From contig NZ_CP020465.1 in NCBI RefSeq assembly GCF_002076895.1, forward strand, positions 2,790,001 through 2,854,000: DNA of 64,000 nt, read 5' to 3'. This document shows positions 1 through 9,835 of the stretch, one piece after another. The DNA comes from Cognaticolwellia beringensis (GTDB taxonomy: Bacteria; Pseudomonadota; Gammaproteobacteria; Enterobacterales; Alteromonadaceae). Positions within the stretch are counted from its first letter, which is position 1. Every line of letters starts with the position of its first letter. The position numbers and the translations under genes are program-made. The notes beneath the pieces are model-generated. The model was not told the DNA's origin. It did no database searches and saw only the letters and a list, made by a program, of their open reading frames with translations.

Positions 1-753
1 GATAGCGTATATATCCCAATGGAGCATAATGGCCGTCCTTATACCTTAATTGATACTGCAGGTATTCGTCGCCGCAAGAATGTTACTGATATTGTAGAAA
101 AGTTTTCTGTTATTAAAACTTTACGTGCGATTGAAGATGCGAACGTTTGTTTGTTGATTATTGATGCTCAAGAGGGCATAAGTGACCAAGATTTAAGTCT
201 ACTTGGCTTTATTCTTGAAGCGGGTCGCTCTTTAGTTTTAGCGGTCAACAAATGGGATGGTTTAGATGATCATGTTAAAGAGCGTATAAAATCTGAATTA
301 GATCGTCGTTTAGGTTTCATTGATTTTGCGCGTGTTCATTTTATATCGGCATTACACGGAACAGGTGTTGGTCATTTATACGAATCTGTTGAAGAAGCTT
401 TTGTTTCAGCAACTAAACGCATCTCTACTTCAATGGTTACTAAGATTCTAGATATGGCAGTGTTTGATCATCAGCCACCTATGCATCATGGTCGTCGAAT
501 TAAGCTAAAATATGCTCATGCGGGTGGTTATAACCCACCAATTATCGTTATTCATGGTAATTTGGCGAAAAATTTACCGCTTTCTTATAAACGTTATTTA
601 ATGAATTACTATCGTAAATCATTAAAAATTATGGGTACGCCAATTAGAATTGAATTTAGAGAAACCTCTAATCCGTTTGCGGGTAAGAAAAAACTTACCT
701 ATACCGAGCAAAAGAAAATGGCACGTGCAACACAAGGTTATAAGAAAGATTAA
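1..753 (+). CDS. der: GTPase Der (EngA), C-terminal part, cut by window start
   Basis: The open frame runs in from base 1, so the N-terminal first G domain lies outside the window. What remains is the end of the second G domain, with G3 motif DTAG followed by IRRR, the NKWD base-specificity motif and a SALHGTG segment. After it comes the C-terminal KH-like domain that packs between the two G domains. Der is an essential GTPase of 50S subunit assembly and acts in the cytoplasm. The basic lysine-rich tail is usual for the family. A strong terminator follows, so der ends its transcription unit here. Family assignment is secure; only the length is incomplete. Confidence 0.96.
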   Translation, partial: DSVYIPMEHNGRPYTLIDTAGIRRRKNVTDIVEKFSVIKTLRAIEDANVCLLIIDAQEGISDQDLSLLGFILEAGRSLVLAVNKWDGLDDHVKERIKSELDRRLGFIDFARVHFISALHGTGVGHLYESVEEAFVSATKRISTSMVTKILDMAVFDHQPPMHHGRRIKLKYAHAGGYNPPIIVIHGNLAKNLPLSYKRYLMNYYRKSLKIMGTPIRIEFRETSNPFAGKKKLTYTEQKKMARATQGYKKD

Positions 754-791
754 GTGGTTAATGTGTCATTGGTAGTACAGATATAAAATGG

Positions 792-823
792 AAAAAGCTG
801 ATTATTATATCAGCTTTTTTTTA
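792..823 (+). terminator. rho-independent terminator after der
   Basis: A 10-bp perfect stem (AAAAAGCTGA / TCAGCTTTTT) with an 8-nt loop is followed by more T residues. It begins 39 bases after the der stop codon. Confidence 0.85.
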
Positions 824-1177
824 TGAAAAATTTAACCATGACCAATTTCATTATGCACTGGTCTACTTTACTCTCAGCTAAAATTAACCAATATACGGTA
901 AATAATGAGTTGTTCATGATAATAGGCTCCTGCATTGTCTAATAAGCTGTATCGATGTGAGAATGATTAAATAAATAATACCGTAGTGTTTTATTTTAAC
1001 CCGTAAAATGATCCGATAATGAGTGAGATTAGTATAATTGAGCACGGAATTATATTAGTGATAAATGATATTGCTTTCACAGTAATATTCCGCTAATGTT
1101 AAAATCGCTAAGCAGCTTATTTAAAAGTATTATTTTGTTTTTTTTCGTTTCATTTATGTTAAACCTTTTGGAAATTT
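824..1177. other. intergenic region without recognisable gene
   Basis: This is AT-rich sequence between the der terminator and the PilZ gene. I see no ORF with a plausible start, no RNA gene and no clear repeat. It must hold the promoter of the PilZ gene, but I could not pick out convincing -35 and -10 boxes. Confidence 0.5.
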
Positions 1178-1861
1178 ATGTCTGATAATGCTACAAAAAT
1201 GGATACGGTAGGGCGGTTAAATAACAATTTGGCTTTGTTGCACCCTGGCTCTGTAGTGACATTAGATATGTCGACCCCCGCGGGTCAGCGCGGTAAATTC
1301 CGATCAACTTTCATTGGCTATTTGAAAAAAAACTACGTCTTAGTACAATATCCCGACAGCACAAAAATGGGCAGCTTTGCAAAATACATAGCGCCAGGCA
1401 TGGGCGTTACAGTACGGGGATTAATTGAAGGTCATGAAGGCGCTGTAGTCGCGTTTGTCTCCAATGTTAAGCAATCAATTCAAATACCATCACGAATTTT
1501 AGTACTTGAATTTCCTAGAGAAGTTAGTTTACAAAATTTACGTGCTTCAATGCGTATTGAAACGCATATTAAAGCTAAAACTAAGATAAAAGATGAATAC
1601 TGGTCTTCAGTTATATCTGATATTTCTGTCTCAGGCTGCAAACTAATGATTAATAACGGTGAAAAACTGACCCTAACGGATGATAAGCCAGTTGAAATCA
1701 TCATTGAAGACTTTCAAAGTTTAAAAAACCTTAAGTTAGAAGCTGATATTTGTAACAGTAAAATCCAAGCGGGTGGCGTGATGCTTGGTGTTAAATTTAG
1801 TGACACATGTAAAGCTGAAGTAACTAAACTTCTACAGGAAGCGGTTATTTTACCGAGCTAA
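1178..1861 (+). CDS. PilZ domain protein, YcgR-like flagellar brake type
   Basis: The 227-residue protein has an N-terminal beta-rich YcgR-like region (about residues 20-110) and a C-terminal PilZ domain. The c-di-GMP-binding signature is complete: RASMR at 122-126 (RxxxR) and DISVSG at 148-153 (DxSxxG). Proteins of this layout bind c-di-GMP and slow flagellar rotation or change surface behaviour; the actual target here is not visible. It is a single gene after the der terminator. Its stop overlaps the stop of convergent xseA by 4 bases, so the two transcripts meet tail to tail. Confidence 0.85.
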   Translation: MSDNATKMDTVGRLNNNLALLHPGSVVTLDMSTPAGQRGKFRSTFIGYLKKNYVLVQYPDSTKMGSFAKYIAPGMGVTVRGLIEGHEGAVVAFVSNVKQSIQIPSRILVLEFPREVSLQNLRASMRIETHIKAKTKIKDEYWSSVISDISVSGCKLMINNGEKLTLTDDKPVEIIIEDFQSLKNLKLEADICNSKIQAGGVMLGVKFSDTCKAEVTKLLQEAVILPS

Positions 1862-3195
1862 TTTACTTGTACTGCTATAACTTTAGCGTCGATAACGCCA
1901 TCTGAAACTTCCACTTTAATATTAGTGTCTATATTAATATCATTAATACTTTTAATCATTTTCCCCTCAACATCACGGGTGATGCTGTAACCGCGAGCAA
2001 TCGTGGCTAATGGGCTAACCATATGAAGCTGTTCGCATTGATGAGCAAAACTCTCTTGTTTAGCTATTAATAAACGCTGTTGGGCGCTAATAAGCTTCGC
2101 CTTGAGAGTGGTCGATTGCTTTAGATTTTGCTTTATTTGATTAGATGGTGAGGCGTTGAGTAAACGTTGCTTAAGATATTTAGGTTTATGTTTAAGTTGG
2201 TCTAACTCCCTGATAATAAGCCCATGTAAACGCATGCTCAATTCATCAGACTTTTGCTGTTTGTTTTGTAATTGTTGTTCAGGATGTACTTGGCTTAACC
2301 TATGATTCAAACTGCTTAATGTGTGAGTCGATCGTTTTAATTGTTGCTTAAGCGCCAAGTGCGCACGATTAAGTAGCTCTAGAACTTTATTGATACGTTC
2401 ATCTACATCAGCAGAAACTATTTCTGCGGCCGCAGATGGCGTAGGGGCTCTTAAGTCGGCAACATAGTCAGATAACGTTGTATCAATCTCATGCCCAACG
2501 GCACTGATGGTGGGCAAAGTTGATTGGAAAATAGCACGCGCAACTATCTCTTCGTTAAAGGCCCATAAATCTTCCAGTGAGCCGCCGCCACGACCTATTA
2601 ATAATACGTCAACTTCATTACGCTGATTTGCCAAGGCTATTGCATGGGCAATATCATATTTAGCTTGCTCACCTTGTACTAATACTGGGTAAATAATGAC
2701 TTTTAATAAAGGGTTTCTTCGGTTTAATACCGTAATGATGTCTTTTACTGCTGCGCCAGTTGGAGAAGTAATAATACCCACCGTTTGAATGAATTTAGGT
2801 ATGGCTTGCTTGTAATGAAGTTCAAATAAGCCTTCGTTATGCAGTTTGTCTTTTAATTCTTGGTATTGTTGTCGTAATAACCCTTCACCCGCTGATTCCA
2901 TTTGTTCGATAATCAGTTGGAAATCGCCTCTGGGTTCATATAATGAAACCTTTGCTCTTACCAATACTTGTTGGCCATTTTGTGGTTTTATTCTTACCCT
3001 ACGATTATTACCTTTAAACATGGCACAGCGAACTTGTGATTTTTGATCTTTTAAGGATAAATACCAGTGTCCGGAACTCGCGGCAATAAAATTCGATATT
3101 TCTCCACATAACCAGACCGTATTTAACTCACTTTCTAAGATAAAACGTACTTTTTTAGTGAGTTCACTTACTTGTAGAATATGCTGTTGAGCCAT
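1858..3195 (-). CDS. xseA: exodeoxyribonuclease VII large subunit
   Basis: The 445-residue protein matches XseA along its length: an N-terminal OB fold (WLCGEISNF, then GHWYLSLKD), a central nuclease domain with GIITSPTGAAVKDI, LIGRGGGSLEDLWAFN, SAVGHEIDTTLSDYVADLRAPTPSAAAE, and a long helical C-terminus. With the small subunit XseB (not in the window) it degrades single-stranded DNA from both ends to oligonucleotides. It is divergent from guaB with a 190-bp shared upstream region, as in enterobacteria. Confidence 0.96.
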   Translation of the reverse strand: MAQQHILQVSELTKKVRFILESELNTVWLCGEISNFIAASSGHWYLSLKDQKSQVRCAMFKGNNRRVRIKPQNGQQVLVRAKVSLYEPRGDFQLIIEQMESAGEGLLRQQYQELKDKLHNEGLFELHYKQAIPKFIQTVGIITSPTGAAVKDIITVLNRRNPLLKVIIYPVLVQGEQAKYDIAHAIALANQRNEVDVLLIGRGGGSLEDLWAFNEEIVARAIFQSTLPTISAVGHEIDTTLSDYVADLRAPTPSAAAEIVSADVDERINKVLELLNRAHLALKQQLKRSTHTLSSLNHRLSQVHPEQQLQNKQQKSDELSMRLHGLIIRELDQLKHKPKYLKQRLLNASPSNQIKQNLKQSTTLKAKLISAQQRLLIAKQESFAHQCEQLHMVSPLATIARGYSITRDVEGKMIKSINDINIDTNIKVEVSDGVIDAKVIAVQVN

Positions 3196-3307
3196 AAATG
3201 CTTTACTTTTTCTGTTGTTAAAAGGTAATAAAGGGGTAATTGCCCAGTATTATATATTTGTTTAGACAATCATCGGCAGTTTATTTTCGTTTAATTGCAA
3301 TTTTAAG

Positions 3308-3336
3308 TTTACCTTAGCAGGGAAAGCGGTTAAAAT
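3308..3336 (+). promoter_or_regulatory. putative sigma-70 promoter of guaB
   Basis: TTTACC at 3308-3313 and TAAAAT at 3331-3336 are separated by 17 bases. This would give a leader of roughly 40 bases before the guaB ATG at 3386. The boxes are imperfect but well spaced. Confidence 0.45.
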
Positions 3337-3385
3337 TCTGCCGCAATATTTCCTCCCTAACCACTCATTTTAGAGAGATGTTGCG

Positions 3386-4858
3386 ATGCTAAGAATTGCC
3401 CAAGAAGCGTTAACTTTTGACGATGTTTTACTTGTACCTGCTCATTCAACGGTACTGCCCCATACTGCCGATTTAAAAACTAAATTAACTCGAAAGATCA
3501 ATTTAAATGTTCCTATGATATCTGCGTCGATGGACACAGTGACTGAAGCGCGTTTAGCCATTACCTTAGCACAAGAAGGTGGCATAGGTTTTATTCATAA
3601 AAATATGACCATTGCTGAACAGGCCAAAAATGTTTCTCAAGTAAAGAAATTTGAAAGTGGTATTGTTTCAGATCCAGTAACCGTTAATCCCAGTGCAAGT
3701 ATTTTAGATACTATGCGTTTAGCGGATGAACTTGGTTTTTCTGGTTTCCCTGTTGTTGATGAAAAAAATAAGTTGGTCGGTATTATTACCGGTCGTGACT
3801 TACGTTTTGAAACTGATTTAACAAAACCTGTTTCTGCATTGATGACCAAAAAAGACAAATTAGTCACCGTTAAAGAAGGTGCTTCACGTGAAGAGATTTT
3901 ATGTTTGATGCATGAACACCGCATCGAAAAAATCTTGATGGTTGATGATGCATTCACGCTTAAAGGTTTGATCACAGTTAAAGATTACCAAAAAGCGGAA
4001 AGCAAACCTAACGCCTGTAAAGACGAGTTAGGCCGATTACGTGTTGGCGCTGCAGTTGGTGTTGGTGCGGGTACAGATGAACGTATCGACGCACTAGTTG
4101 CTGCAGGTGTTGATGTATTATTAATTGATACTTCTCACGGTCATTCACAAGGTGTACTTGACCGTGTTGCCGAAACGCGTACTAGGTACCCTGATTTACA
4201 AATTATAGCGGGTAATGTCGCTACTGGAGCAGGTGCTAAAGCATTAGCTGATGTAGGTGTTGATGCAGTAAAGGTTGGTATAGGCCCAGGCTCTATTTGT
4301 ACTACCCGCATCGTTACTGGCGTAGGTGTACCGCAATTAACGGCTATTTCTAATGCTGTCGAGGCTTTAAAAGGCACAGGTATTCCTGTTATTGCTGATG
4401 GTGGTATTCGTTTTTCTGGTGATATAGCTAAGGCATTAGTTGCCGGTGCGCATTGTGTCATGGTTGGTAGCATGTTGGCCGGTACTGAAGAAGCGCCAGG
4501 TGAAGTCGAGCTTTATCAAGGTCGCTATTACAAATCATATCGTGGCATGGGTTCATTAGGTGCAATGAGCCAGAAAGAAGGCTCAAGTGACCGTTACTTC
4601 CAAAAATCAGATGGCGAAGCCGACAAATTAGTGCCAGAAGGTATTGAAGGTCGTGTCGCTTATAAAGGTCCTGTTGCTGCTATTATTCATCAGCAAATGG
4701 GCGGGTTACGTTCATCAATGGGCTTAACGGGTTCAGCAACGATTGAAATCATGCGTACTAAACCTGAATTTATGAAGATCACTTCTGCAGGTATGGGTGA
4801 GTCACATGTTCATGATGTAGCCATCACTAAAGAAGCGCCTAACTATCGTATGGGCTAG
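3386..4858 (+). CDS. guaB: inosine-5'-monophosphate dehydrogenase
   Basis: At 490 residues this is a full-length IMPDH, which oxidises IMP to XMP with NAD+ in the first step to GMP. The N-terminus ([15 protein letters not shown]) and barrel motifs are intact. Two CBS domains are inserted at about residues 90-205. The catalytic loop GPGSICTTR carries the nucleophilic cysteine, followed by the flap region ([11 protein letters not shown] and the arginine-bearing segment further on). It sits 236 bp before guaA in the usual guaB-guaA order. The start has a purine-rich stretch (GAGAG) upstream. Confidence 0.98.
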   Translation: MLRIAQEALTFDDVLLVPAHSTVLPHTADLKTKLTRKINLNVPMISASMDTVTEARLAITLAQEGGIGFIHKNMTIAEQAKNVSQVKKFESGIVSDPVTVNPSASILDTMRLADELGFSGFPVVDEKNKLVGIITGRDLRFETDLTKPVSALMTKKDKLVTVKEGASREEILCLMHEHRIEKILMVDDAFTLKGLITVKDYQKAESKPNACKDELGRLRVGAAVGVGAGTDERIDALVAAGVDVLLIDTSHGHSQGVLDRVAETRTRYPDLQIIAGNVATGAGAKALADVGVDAVKVGIGPGSICTTRIVTGVGVPQLTAISNAVEALKGTGIPVIADGGIRFSGDIAKALVAGAHCVMVGSMLAGTEEAPGEVELYQGRYYKSYRGMGSLGAMSQKEGSSDRYFQKSDGEADKLVPEGIEGRVAYKGPVAAIIHQQMGGLRSSMGLTGSATIEIMRTKPEFMKITSAGMGESHVHDVAITKEAPNYRMG

Positions 4859-5015
4859 TAGAATACCTTATTACTTTGCTATTTAACGTAATATCGGCAT
4901 TAGAAGTGCTTATTGACTATCGTCAACTCTGCGCTGTTTCATTGCTCTAACGTTAACTAGCGTTGAAATAAAACATTCTTGGGCTTTTGTAACGTGTAGA
5001 ACAATTAAAAATTCA

Positions 5016-5048
5016 AACACCCTGTACTGGTTTTAAGTTCAGGGTGTT
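5016..5048 (+). promoter_or_regulatory. hairpin in the guaA leader
   Basis: AACACCCTG and CAGGGTGTT form a perfect 9-bp stem around a 15-nt loop, ending 46 bases before the guaA start. No T-run follows, so it is not a classic terminator. It could be an mRNA processing or stability structure between guaB and guaA, or a weak attenuator. Function is unknown. Confidence 0.5.
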
Positions 5049-5094
5049 GTTACTTATAAACAATACCTTTGTTGGTAAAAAGTAGGAAAACAAC

Positions 5095-6672
5095 ATGAGT
5101 AAAGACATTCATGATCACCGCATACTAATATTAGATTTCGGTTCGCAATATACACAACTTATCGCGCGTCGTGTTCGAGAAATTGGCGTATATTGTGAGT
5201 TATGGGCTTGGGATGTTACTCAAGAACAAATTGAAGGTTTTAACCCAACCGGTATTATATTAGCGGGCGGACCTGAGTCTGTCACTGAACATAATTCGCC
5301 TCGTGCACCTGAGTACGTGTTTAATGCTGGTGTACCTGTATTTGGTATTTGTTACGGTATGCAAACCATGGCCGAGCAATTAGGTGGTGGTGTTGAAGGT
5401 TCAGAGCATAAAGAATTTGGTTATGCCGCGGTTGAAGTTATTGCCAAGTCAGCACTCTTTAATGCTATTGAAGACAATGTTAGCCAAAACGGCAATGCTT
5501 TATTAGATGTTTGGATGAGCCACGGCGATAAAGTATCAGCTATTCCTGAAGGTTTTGTTACCGTTGCACAAACCCCTAGCTGTAAATATGCGGCTATGGC
5601 GAATGAAGAAAAGCAATTTTACGGTGTGCAATTTCACCCAGAAGTTACGCATACTAAGCAAGGCTTACGCATTCTTGAGCATTTTGTTGTTGATATTTGT
5701 CAATGTGAAAAGCTTTGGACGCCAGCGTCAATTATTGAAGACGCAATCGAGAAAATGAAAGAGCAAGTCGGTGATGACGAAGTTGTGCTTGGCTTATCTG
5801 GTGGCGTAGACTCATCGGTTGTAGCCATGCTTTTACATCGTGCGATTGGTGATAAGTTAACGTGTGTATTTGTTGATAACGGCCTGTTGCGTTTAAACGA
5901 AGGACAGCAAGTAATGGATATGTTCGGTGACCATTTTGGTCTGAACATCATTCATGTTAATGCTGAAAACCGTTTCTTAGATCGTTTAGCGTCTGAGAGC
6001 GAGCCAGAAGCGAAACGTAAAATTATTGGCAATGTTTTTGTTGAAATTTTTGACGAAGAAGCGAATAAACTTAAGAATGCTAAATGGTTAGCGCAAGGTA
6101 CTATCTACCCTGATGTAATTGAATCTGCGGCGTCAGCTACCGGTAAAGCGCATGTGATCAAGTCTCATCATAATGTTGGTGGCTTACCTGAACATATGAA
6201 GCTTGGTTTAGTCGAGCCATTACGTGAATTATTCAAAGATGAAGTACGTAAAATTGGTCTTGAATTAGGCTTACCTTACGATATGTTATATCGTCACCCA
6301 TTCCCAGGACCGGGTTTAGGTGTCAGAATTTTAGGTGAAGTGAAAAAAGAATATGCTGACTTATTACGTCGTGCTGATCATATTTTCATTGAAGAATTAC
6401 ACAAACATGATTTATACAAGAAAGTCAGCCAGGCATTCACGGTATTTTTACCTGTACGCTCTGTGGGTGTAATGGGCGATGCGCGTAAATATGATTGGGT
6501 TGTAAGTCTTCGCTGTGTTGAAACTATCGACTTTATGACGGCCCGTTGGTCACATTTACCTTACGATTTCTTAGGCTTAGTATCGAACCGTATTATTAAC
6601 GAAATTGATGGTATTTCTCGCGTCGTTTACGATATATCGGGTAAACCACCTGCGACGATCGAATGGGAGTAA
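5095..6672 (+). CDS. guaA: GMP synthase (glutamine-hydrolysing)
   Basis: The 525-residue protein converts XMP to GMP using glutamine and ATP. The N-terminal class I amidotransferase domain has [18 protein letters not shown], the nucleophile elbow GICYGMQ and the catalytic His/Glu in VQFHPEVTH. The ATP pyrophosphatase domain carries the P-loop LSGGVDSSV. The C-terminal dimerisation domain ends in the expected PPATIEWE. It follows guaB in the same direction and is closed by a terminator-like hairpin at 6850. Confidence 0.98.
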   Translation: MSKDIHDHRILILDFGSQYTQLIARRVREIGVYCELWAWDVTQEQIEGFNPTGIILAGGPESVTEHNSPRAPEYVFNAGVPVFGICYGMQTMAEQLGGGVEGSEHKEFGYAAVEVIAKSALFNAIEDNVSQNGNALLDVWMSHGDKVSAIPEGFVTVAQTPSCKYAAMANEEKQFYGVQFHPEVTHTKQGLRILEHFVVDICQCEKLWTPASIIEDAIEKMKEQVGDDEVVLGLSGGVDSSVVAMLLHRAIGDKLTCVFVDNGLLRLNEGQQVMDMFGDHFGLNIIHVNAENRFLDRLASESEPEAKRKIIGNVFVEIFDEEANKLKNAKWLAQGTIYPDVIESAASATGKAHVIKSHHNVGGLPEHMKLGLVEPLRELFKDEVRKIGLELGLPYDMLYRHPFPGPGLGVRILGEVKKEYADLLRRADHIFIEELHKHDLYKKVSQAFTVFLPVRSVGVMGDARKYDWVVSLRCVETIDFMTARWSHLPYDFLGLVSNRIINEIDGISRVVYDISGKPPATIEWE

Positions 6673-6692
6673 CTTTGACTTAAACTGGTTAT

Positions 6693-6808
6693 AACATTCA
6701 ACTTCTGCGTTGGCCGTACTCACCTAGTAAACTAGGCTCCGTGCGACCGTCTTGAATTTGAATGTTCATCCTGCGTTTAAGAGCTAAGTTAAGTAGAAGT
6801 TGAATGTT
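6693..6808. repeat. large interspersed-type palindromic element
   Basis: Perfect 14-bp inverted arms (AACATTCAACTTCT at 6693-6706 and its reverse complement at 6795-6808) enclose about 88 bp. Inside is a small palindrome CCTAGTAAACTAGG near 6723-6736, plus another copy of the TTGAATGTT core near 6761. Flanking sequence continues the symmetry imperfectly (GTTTAAG-like and AAGTTA-like pieces). The form suggests a repetitive extragenic palindrome or a miniature mobile element. I see only this one copy in the window. Confidence 0.55.
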
Positions 6809-6849
6809 TATCTGTAGTTGTGAACAAGTAATTTCTAAATGAAAATCAT

Positions 6850-6884
6850 AAACCCTGAGGCTTCAACCTTGGGGTTTTCTATTT
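6850..6884 (+). terminator. terminator-like hairpin after guaA
   Basis: AAACCCTGAGG pairs with CCTTGGGGTTT over 11 bp, including two G-U pairs, with a 6-nt loop, followed by TCTATTT. It ends just before the RidA gene and closes guaA. Confidence 0.65.
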
Positions 6885-6902
6885 AAAACTATCAAGGAAG
6901 TC

Positions 6903-7259
6903 ATGATGAATATCGAAAGAATAGAAACTAAACCTCGTATGAGCCGTATTGTGAAACACAACGGTACTATCTATTTGTGTGGACAGGTTTGTGCCGATGC
7001 TACTCAAGATATTACCGAGCAAACGCAAACCATGTTAGATAAGGTTGAAACCTTATTAATAGCGGCCGGTAGTTCAAAGCAACATATGCTATCTGCAACC
7101 ATATATTTAAAAACTATGGCTGATTTTGCCCAAATGAATGCCGTATGGGATGCTTGGGTTCCTGATGGTTACGCACCCGCGCGTGCTTGTGTCGAGGCGG
7201 CAATGGCAAGAGATGTGCTTTTAGTTGAAATAAGTGTGGTTGCTGCTGCAATACAGTAA
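6903..7259 (+). CDS. RidA family protein (enamine/imine deaminase type)
   Basis: This 118-residue protein has the YjgF/YER057c/UK114 fold pattern and the conserved segment [10 protein letters not shown], whose arginine is the substrate-binding residue of RidA enzymes. Such proteins hydrolyse reactive 2-aminoacrylate-type intermediates made by PLP enzymes. It is more divergent than canonical RidA, so it may belong to another Rid subfamily with a different substrate. Tandem ATGs at 6903 and 6906 follow a GGAAG ribosome site; either could be used. It lies 33 bp upstream of the helicase gene. Confidence 0.8.
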   Translation: MMNIERIETKPRMSRIVKHNGTIYLCGQVCADATQDITEQTQTMLDKVETLLIAAGSSKQHMLSATIYLKTMADFAQMNAVWDAWVPDGYAPARACVEAAMARDVLLVEISVVAAAIQ

Positions 7260-7292
7260 GCTAGTGATAGATTTAAATTAAATAGGCTCGAT

Positions 7293-9257
7293 ATGTCGAC
7301 GTTACAGCAATCATTAAAAACTACCTTTGGCTTTGACGACTTTAGAATCGGGCAAGAGCAAACCATTACGCAATTACTTAATGGCGATTCTTCATTAGCT
7401 ATTTTCCCTACCGGTGCAGGTAAATCATTGTGTTATCAATTAGCCGCAATTAACTTACCGCATTTAACCTTGGTGGTTTCACCTCTTCTGGCCTTAATGA
7501 AAGATCAGTTAGCATTTTTACACACTAAAGGTATATCAGCAGCAAGTATTGATTCAACTTTAACATTTGAAGAAAGTCAGCAAATTACGCGTGATGTGCG
7601 CTCGGGGAAAATAAAAATTTTGATGGTGTCGGTTGAGCGTTTTAAAAATGAGCGCTTCCGTCAGTTTATTGAATCAATCGCTATTTCTATGTTAGTGGTA
7701 GACGAAGCCCATTGTATTTCAGAGTGGGGGCACAACTTTCGACCTGATTACTTAAAGTTACCGCGTTATCGACAAGAACTTAATATCCCTTTGGTGCTTT
7801 TGCTGACCGCGACTGCCACTAAGCAAGTTAAGCTCGATATGGCGCGTAAGTTTGCTATATCGCAAGAGCATATCGTGCAAACGGGTTTTTACCGCAGTAA
7901 CTTAGATTTATCTGTCTTGCCGGTCGCGGAAGTCGCAAAAAATCAAACGCTAGTAGATTTAATTCGACATCAAAATGGTTGCGGTATTATTTATGTTACC
8001 TTGCAACAAAGTGCTGAAAAAGTAGCAGACTTTTTGCAACAACAAGGCATATCTGCAAAGGCTTATCATGCCGGTTTTAAAGATGAGGTTCGTAAGCAAA
8101 TTCAGCAAGATTTTATGCAAGGTAAAATCCCAATAATTGTCGCGACTATCGCTTTTGGTATGGGAATAGATAAATCTGACATTCGCTTTGTTATACATTA
8201 CGACTTACCAAAATCAATTGAAAATTACAGTCAAGAAATTGGTCGTTCAGGCCGAGATAAAGGCAATGCCAACTGCTTTACTTTAGCTAACCTTGATGGC
8301 ATTCACACGGTAGAAAACTTTGTTTATGCCGATACTCCTGAGCGCTCAAGTATCGAGTATGTTTTGCAAAATATACGTAGTGAGGTGCAAAATGGCCAAT
8401 GGGAATTACAAGTACTGAGTTTGTCAAATGCTAGTAATATTAAGCAACTACCGCTGAAAACCTTACTGGTTCAGTTAGAGTTACTGGGTGTTATTGACGC
8501 TAAGTTTAGTTATTTTGCTGATTTCAAATTTAAATTTGTTACCCCAAAAGAGCAAATTATAAATTTATTTAATGCTGATAGAAATGAATTTTTAGCACAA
8601 GTTTTTAGTTGTGCAAAAATGAAAAAAATCTGGGGGGAACCTGATTTTGAGCTAATGCATTCGCGCTTTAACGCACCAAGAAAAAGGATTGTTTCTGCCT
8701 TAGAATACTTAGCAGATCAGCAACATATTGTGTTGGAAACTAAAAAGGCCACTGAAGTCTTTAGTGTCAACATAGCAGCGTTAAACAATAGTGAATTAGT
8801 CGACACGCTTGCTCATTACTTTCTTGAAAAAGAGCAAGCCGAGATAGAACGTATAAGCAAGCTAGTGGCATTCTTTCAAAGTGATCGCTGTTTAACTCAA
8901 CAGCTTGCTCATTACTTTGATGATCAAAGAGCGCCGATAAACTGTGGGCATTGTTCGGTTTGCCGAGGGCAGGTAGCAATACTACCTTATTCGAGTAAAC
9001 ATCAAGCCGTGAGTTCAGAAACCACTGCGCTTGCTATTTTGCAGCTACAACAGCACTTTTCTGGGTTAAAATCTACTACTGAACACCCTGCTGATAGGTT
9101 ATCTATTGACACTATTTGTCGATTTTTATCGGGTATGAGTGTGCCACTCTTTACTCGTGCTAAAGTGCGACAGCTAAGTTACTTTGGCGTTTGTCAGTAT
9201 ATGCGCTATGCGGAAATTAAAGCACAAGTCGCCAATTGCTTAAAAGTAAACCACTAG
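7293..9257 (+). CDS. RecQ-family ATP-dependent DNA helicase
   Basis: This 654-residue superfamily 2 helicase has Walker A PTGAGKS at 39-45, the DEAH box at 137-140 inside the RecQ-typical DEAHCISEWGHNFRP, LTATAT (motif III), and QEIGRSGRDKG (motif VI). A C-terminal zinc site Cys533-x17-Cys551-x2-Cys554-x2-Cys557 matches RecQ spacing closely. Between the helicase core and the zinc site is a longer than usual unrecognised segment, and no HRDC domain is evident. It is therefore a RecQ paralogue rather than certain RecQ itself. The role is presumably in DNA repair or recombination intermediates. Confidence 0.85.
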   Translation: MSTLQQSLKTTFGFDDFRIGQEQTITQLLNGDSSLAIFPTGAGKSLCYQLAAINLPHLTLVVSPLLALMKDQLAFLHTKGISAASIDSTLTFEESQQITRDVRSGKIKILMVSVERFKNERFRQFIESIAISMLVVDEAHCISEWGHNFRPDYLKLPRYRQELNIPLVLLLTATATKQVKLDMARKFAISQEHIVQTGFYRSNLDLSVLPVAEVAKNQTLVDLIRHQNGCGIIYVTLQQSAEKVADFLQQQGISAKAYHAGFKDEVRKQIQQDFMQGKIPIIVATIAFGMGIDKSDIRFVIHYDLPKSIENYSQEIGRSGRDKGNANCFTLANLDGIHTVENFVYADTPERSSIEYVLQNIRSEVQNGQWELQVLSLSNASNIKQLPLKTLLVQLELLGVIDAKFSYFADFKFKFVTPKEQIINLFNADRNEFLAQVFSCAKMKKIWGEPDFELMHSRFNAPRKRIVSALEYLADQQHIVLETKKATEVFSVNIAALNNSELVDTLAHYFLEKEQAEIERISKLVAFFQSDRCLTQQLAHYFDDQRAPINCGHCSVCRGQVAILPYSSKHQAVSSETTALAILQLQQHFSGLKSTTEHPADRLSIDTICRFLSGMSVPLFTRAKVRQLSYFGVCQYMRYAEIKAQVANCLKVNH

Positions 9258-9260
9258 ATC

Positions 9261-9294
9261 AAAAAAGGCACTTTATCAGTGCCTTTCGTTTTTA
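9261..9294. terminator. bidirectional terminator between the helicase gene and slyD
   Basis: AAAGGCACT and AGTGCCTTT form a 9-bp stem with a 5-nt loop. T-rich sequence follows on the plus strand and a run of six A residues precedes it, so it can terminate both convergent transcripts. Confidence 0.85.
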
Positions 9295-9338
9295 ATAATC
9301 TTGTGTCTAGTTTATAAAACTAAAGCTAGAGTTAAAAA

Positions 9339-9827
9339 TTAGTGACTATGACCACAACCGCCTTCACCATGGACATGACCATGTTCTAATTCTTCTTCAG
9401 TCGCCTCGCGAACTTCTAAAATCTCGACATCAAATTTCAAGTCGATACCTGCTAATGGGTGATTACCGTCAACCGTAATTTCGTCTTCTTGTGCGTCAAT
9501 CACTATAACAGTTTGTTCGCCATCGTCAGTAGTGGCACGTAACTGACTGCCAACTTCCAAATCTTCAATACCAGCAAACATATCTTTTGGTACGGTTTGT
9601 ACAAAACCATCTTCACGTTGACCATAAGCATTATCTGCACTAACTTCAACTTCGAATTTATCGCCTGCCTCGTGATCAACTAAAGCTTCTTCCAAGCCAG
9701 GAATAAGGTAATTAGAGCCTTGAATAATGGCCAATGGGCTGTGATCATATGAACTATCAATTAAGGTGTCTTCGCTATCAGATACCGCGTAATGCAGTAC
9801 AACAACTTTGTTGTCGGTAATTTTCAT
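9339..9827 (-). CDS. slyD: FKBP-type peptidyl-prolyl isomerase, SlyD type
   Basis: This 162-residue protein follows the SlyD layout: an N-terminal half of the FKBP domain (VVVLHYAVSD...PLAIIQGSNYLIPGLEEAL), the inserted flap domain (NAYGQREDGFVQTVPKDMF onward), the return of the FKBP fold (NHPLAGIDLKFDVEILEV), and a short His/Gly/Cys-rich tail (HGHVHGEGGCGHSH). The tail is a metal-binding extension as in nickel-handling SlyD proteins. It is a cytoplasmic prolyl isomerase and chaperone. Its start lies 8 bp after the stop of upstream ygfZ, so the two are probably co-transcribed. Confidence 0.93.
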   Translation of the reverse strand: MKITDNKVVVLHYAVSDSEDTLIDSSYDHSPLAIIQGSNYLIPGLEEALVDHEAGDKFEVEVSADNAYGQREDGFVQTVPKDMFAGIEDLEVGSQLRATTDDGEQTVIVIDAQEDEITVDGNHPLAGIDLKFDVEILEVREATEEELEHGHVHGEGGCGHSH

Positions 9828-9835
9828 ATTATGTC

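Noticed and set aside
1480..1704. minus-strand frame inside the PilZ gene, and many similar shadow frames inside guaB, guaA, nadB, barA and the subtilases
   Set aside because: They lie opposite clearly coding genes and show no motif or ribosome site of their own.
5016..5048. guanine riboswitch before guaA
   Set aside because: Only a single simple stem is visible, without the three-way junction and conserved loops of purine riboswitches.
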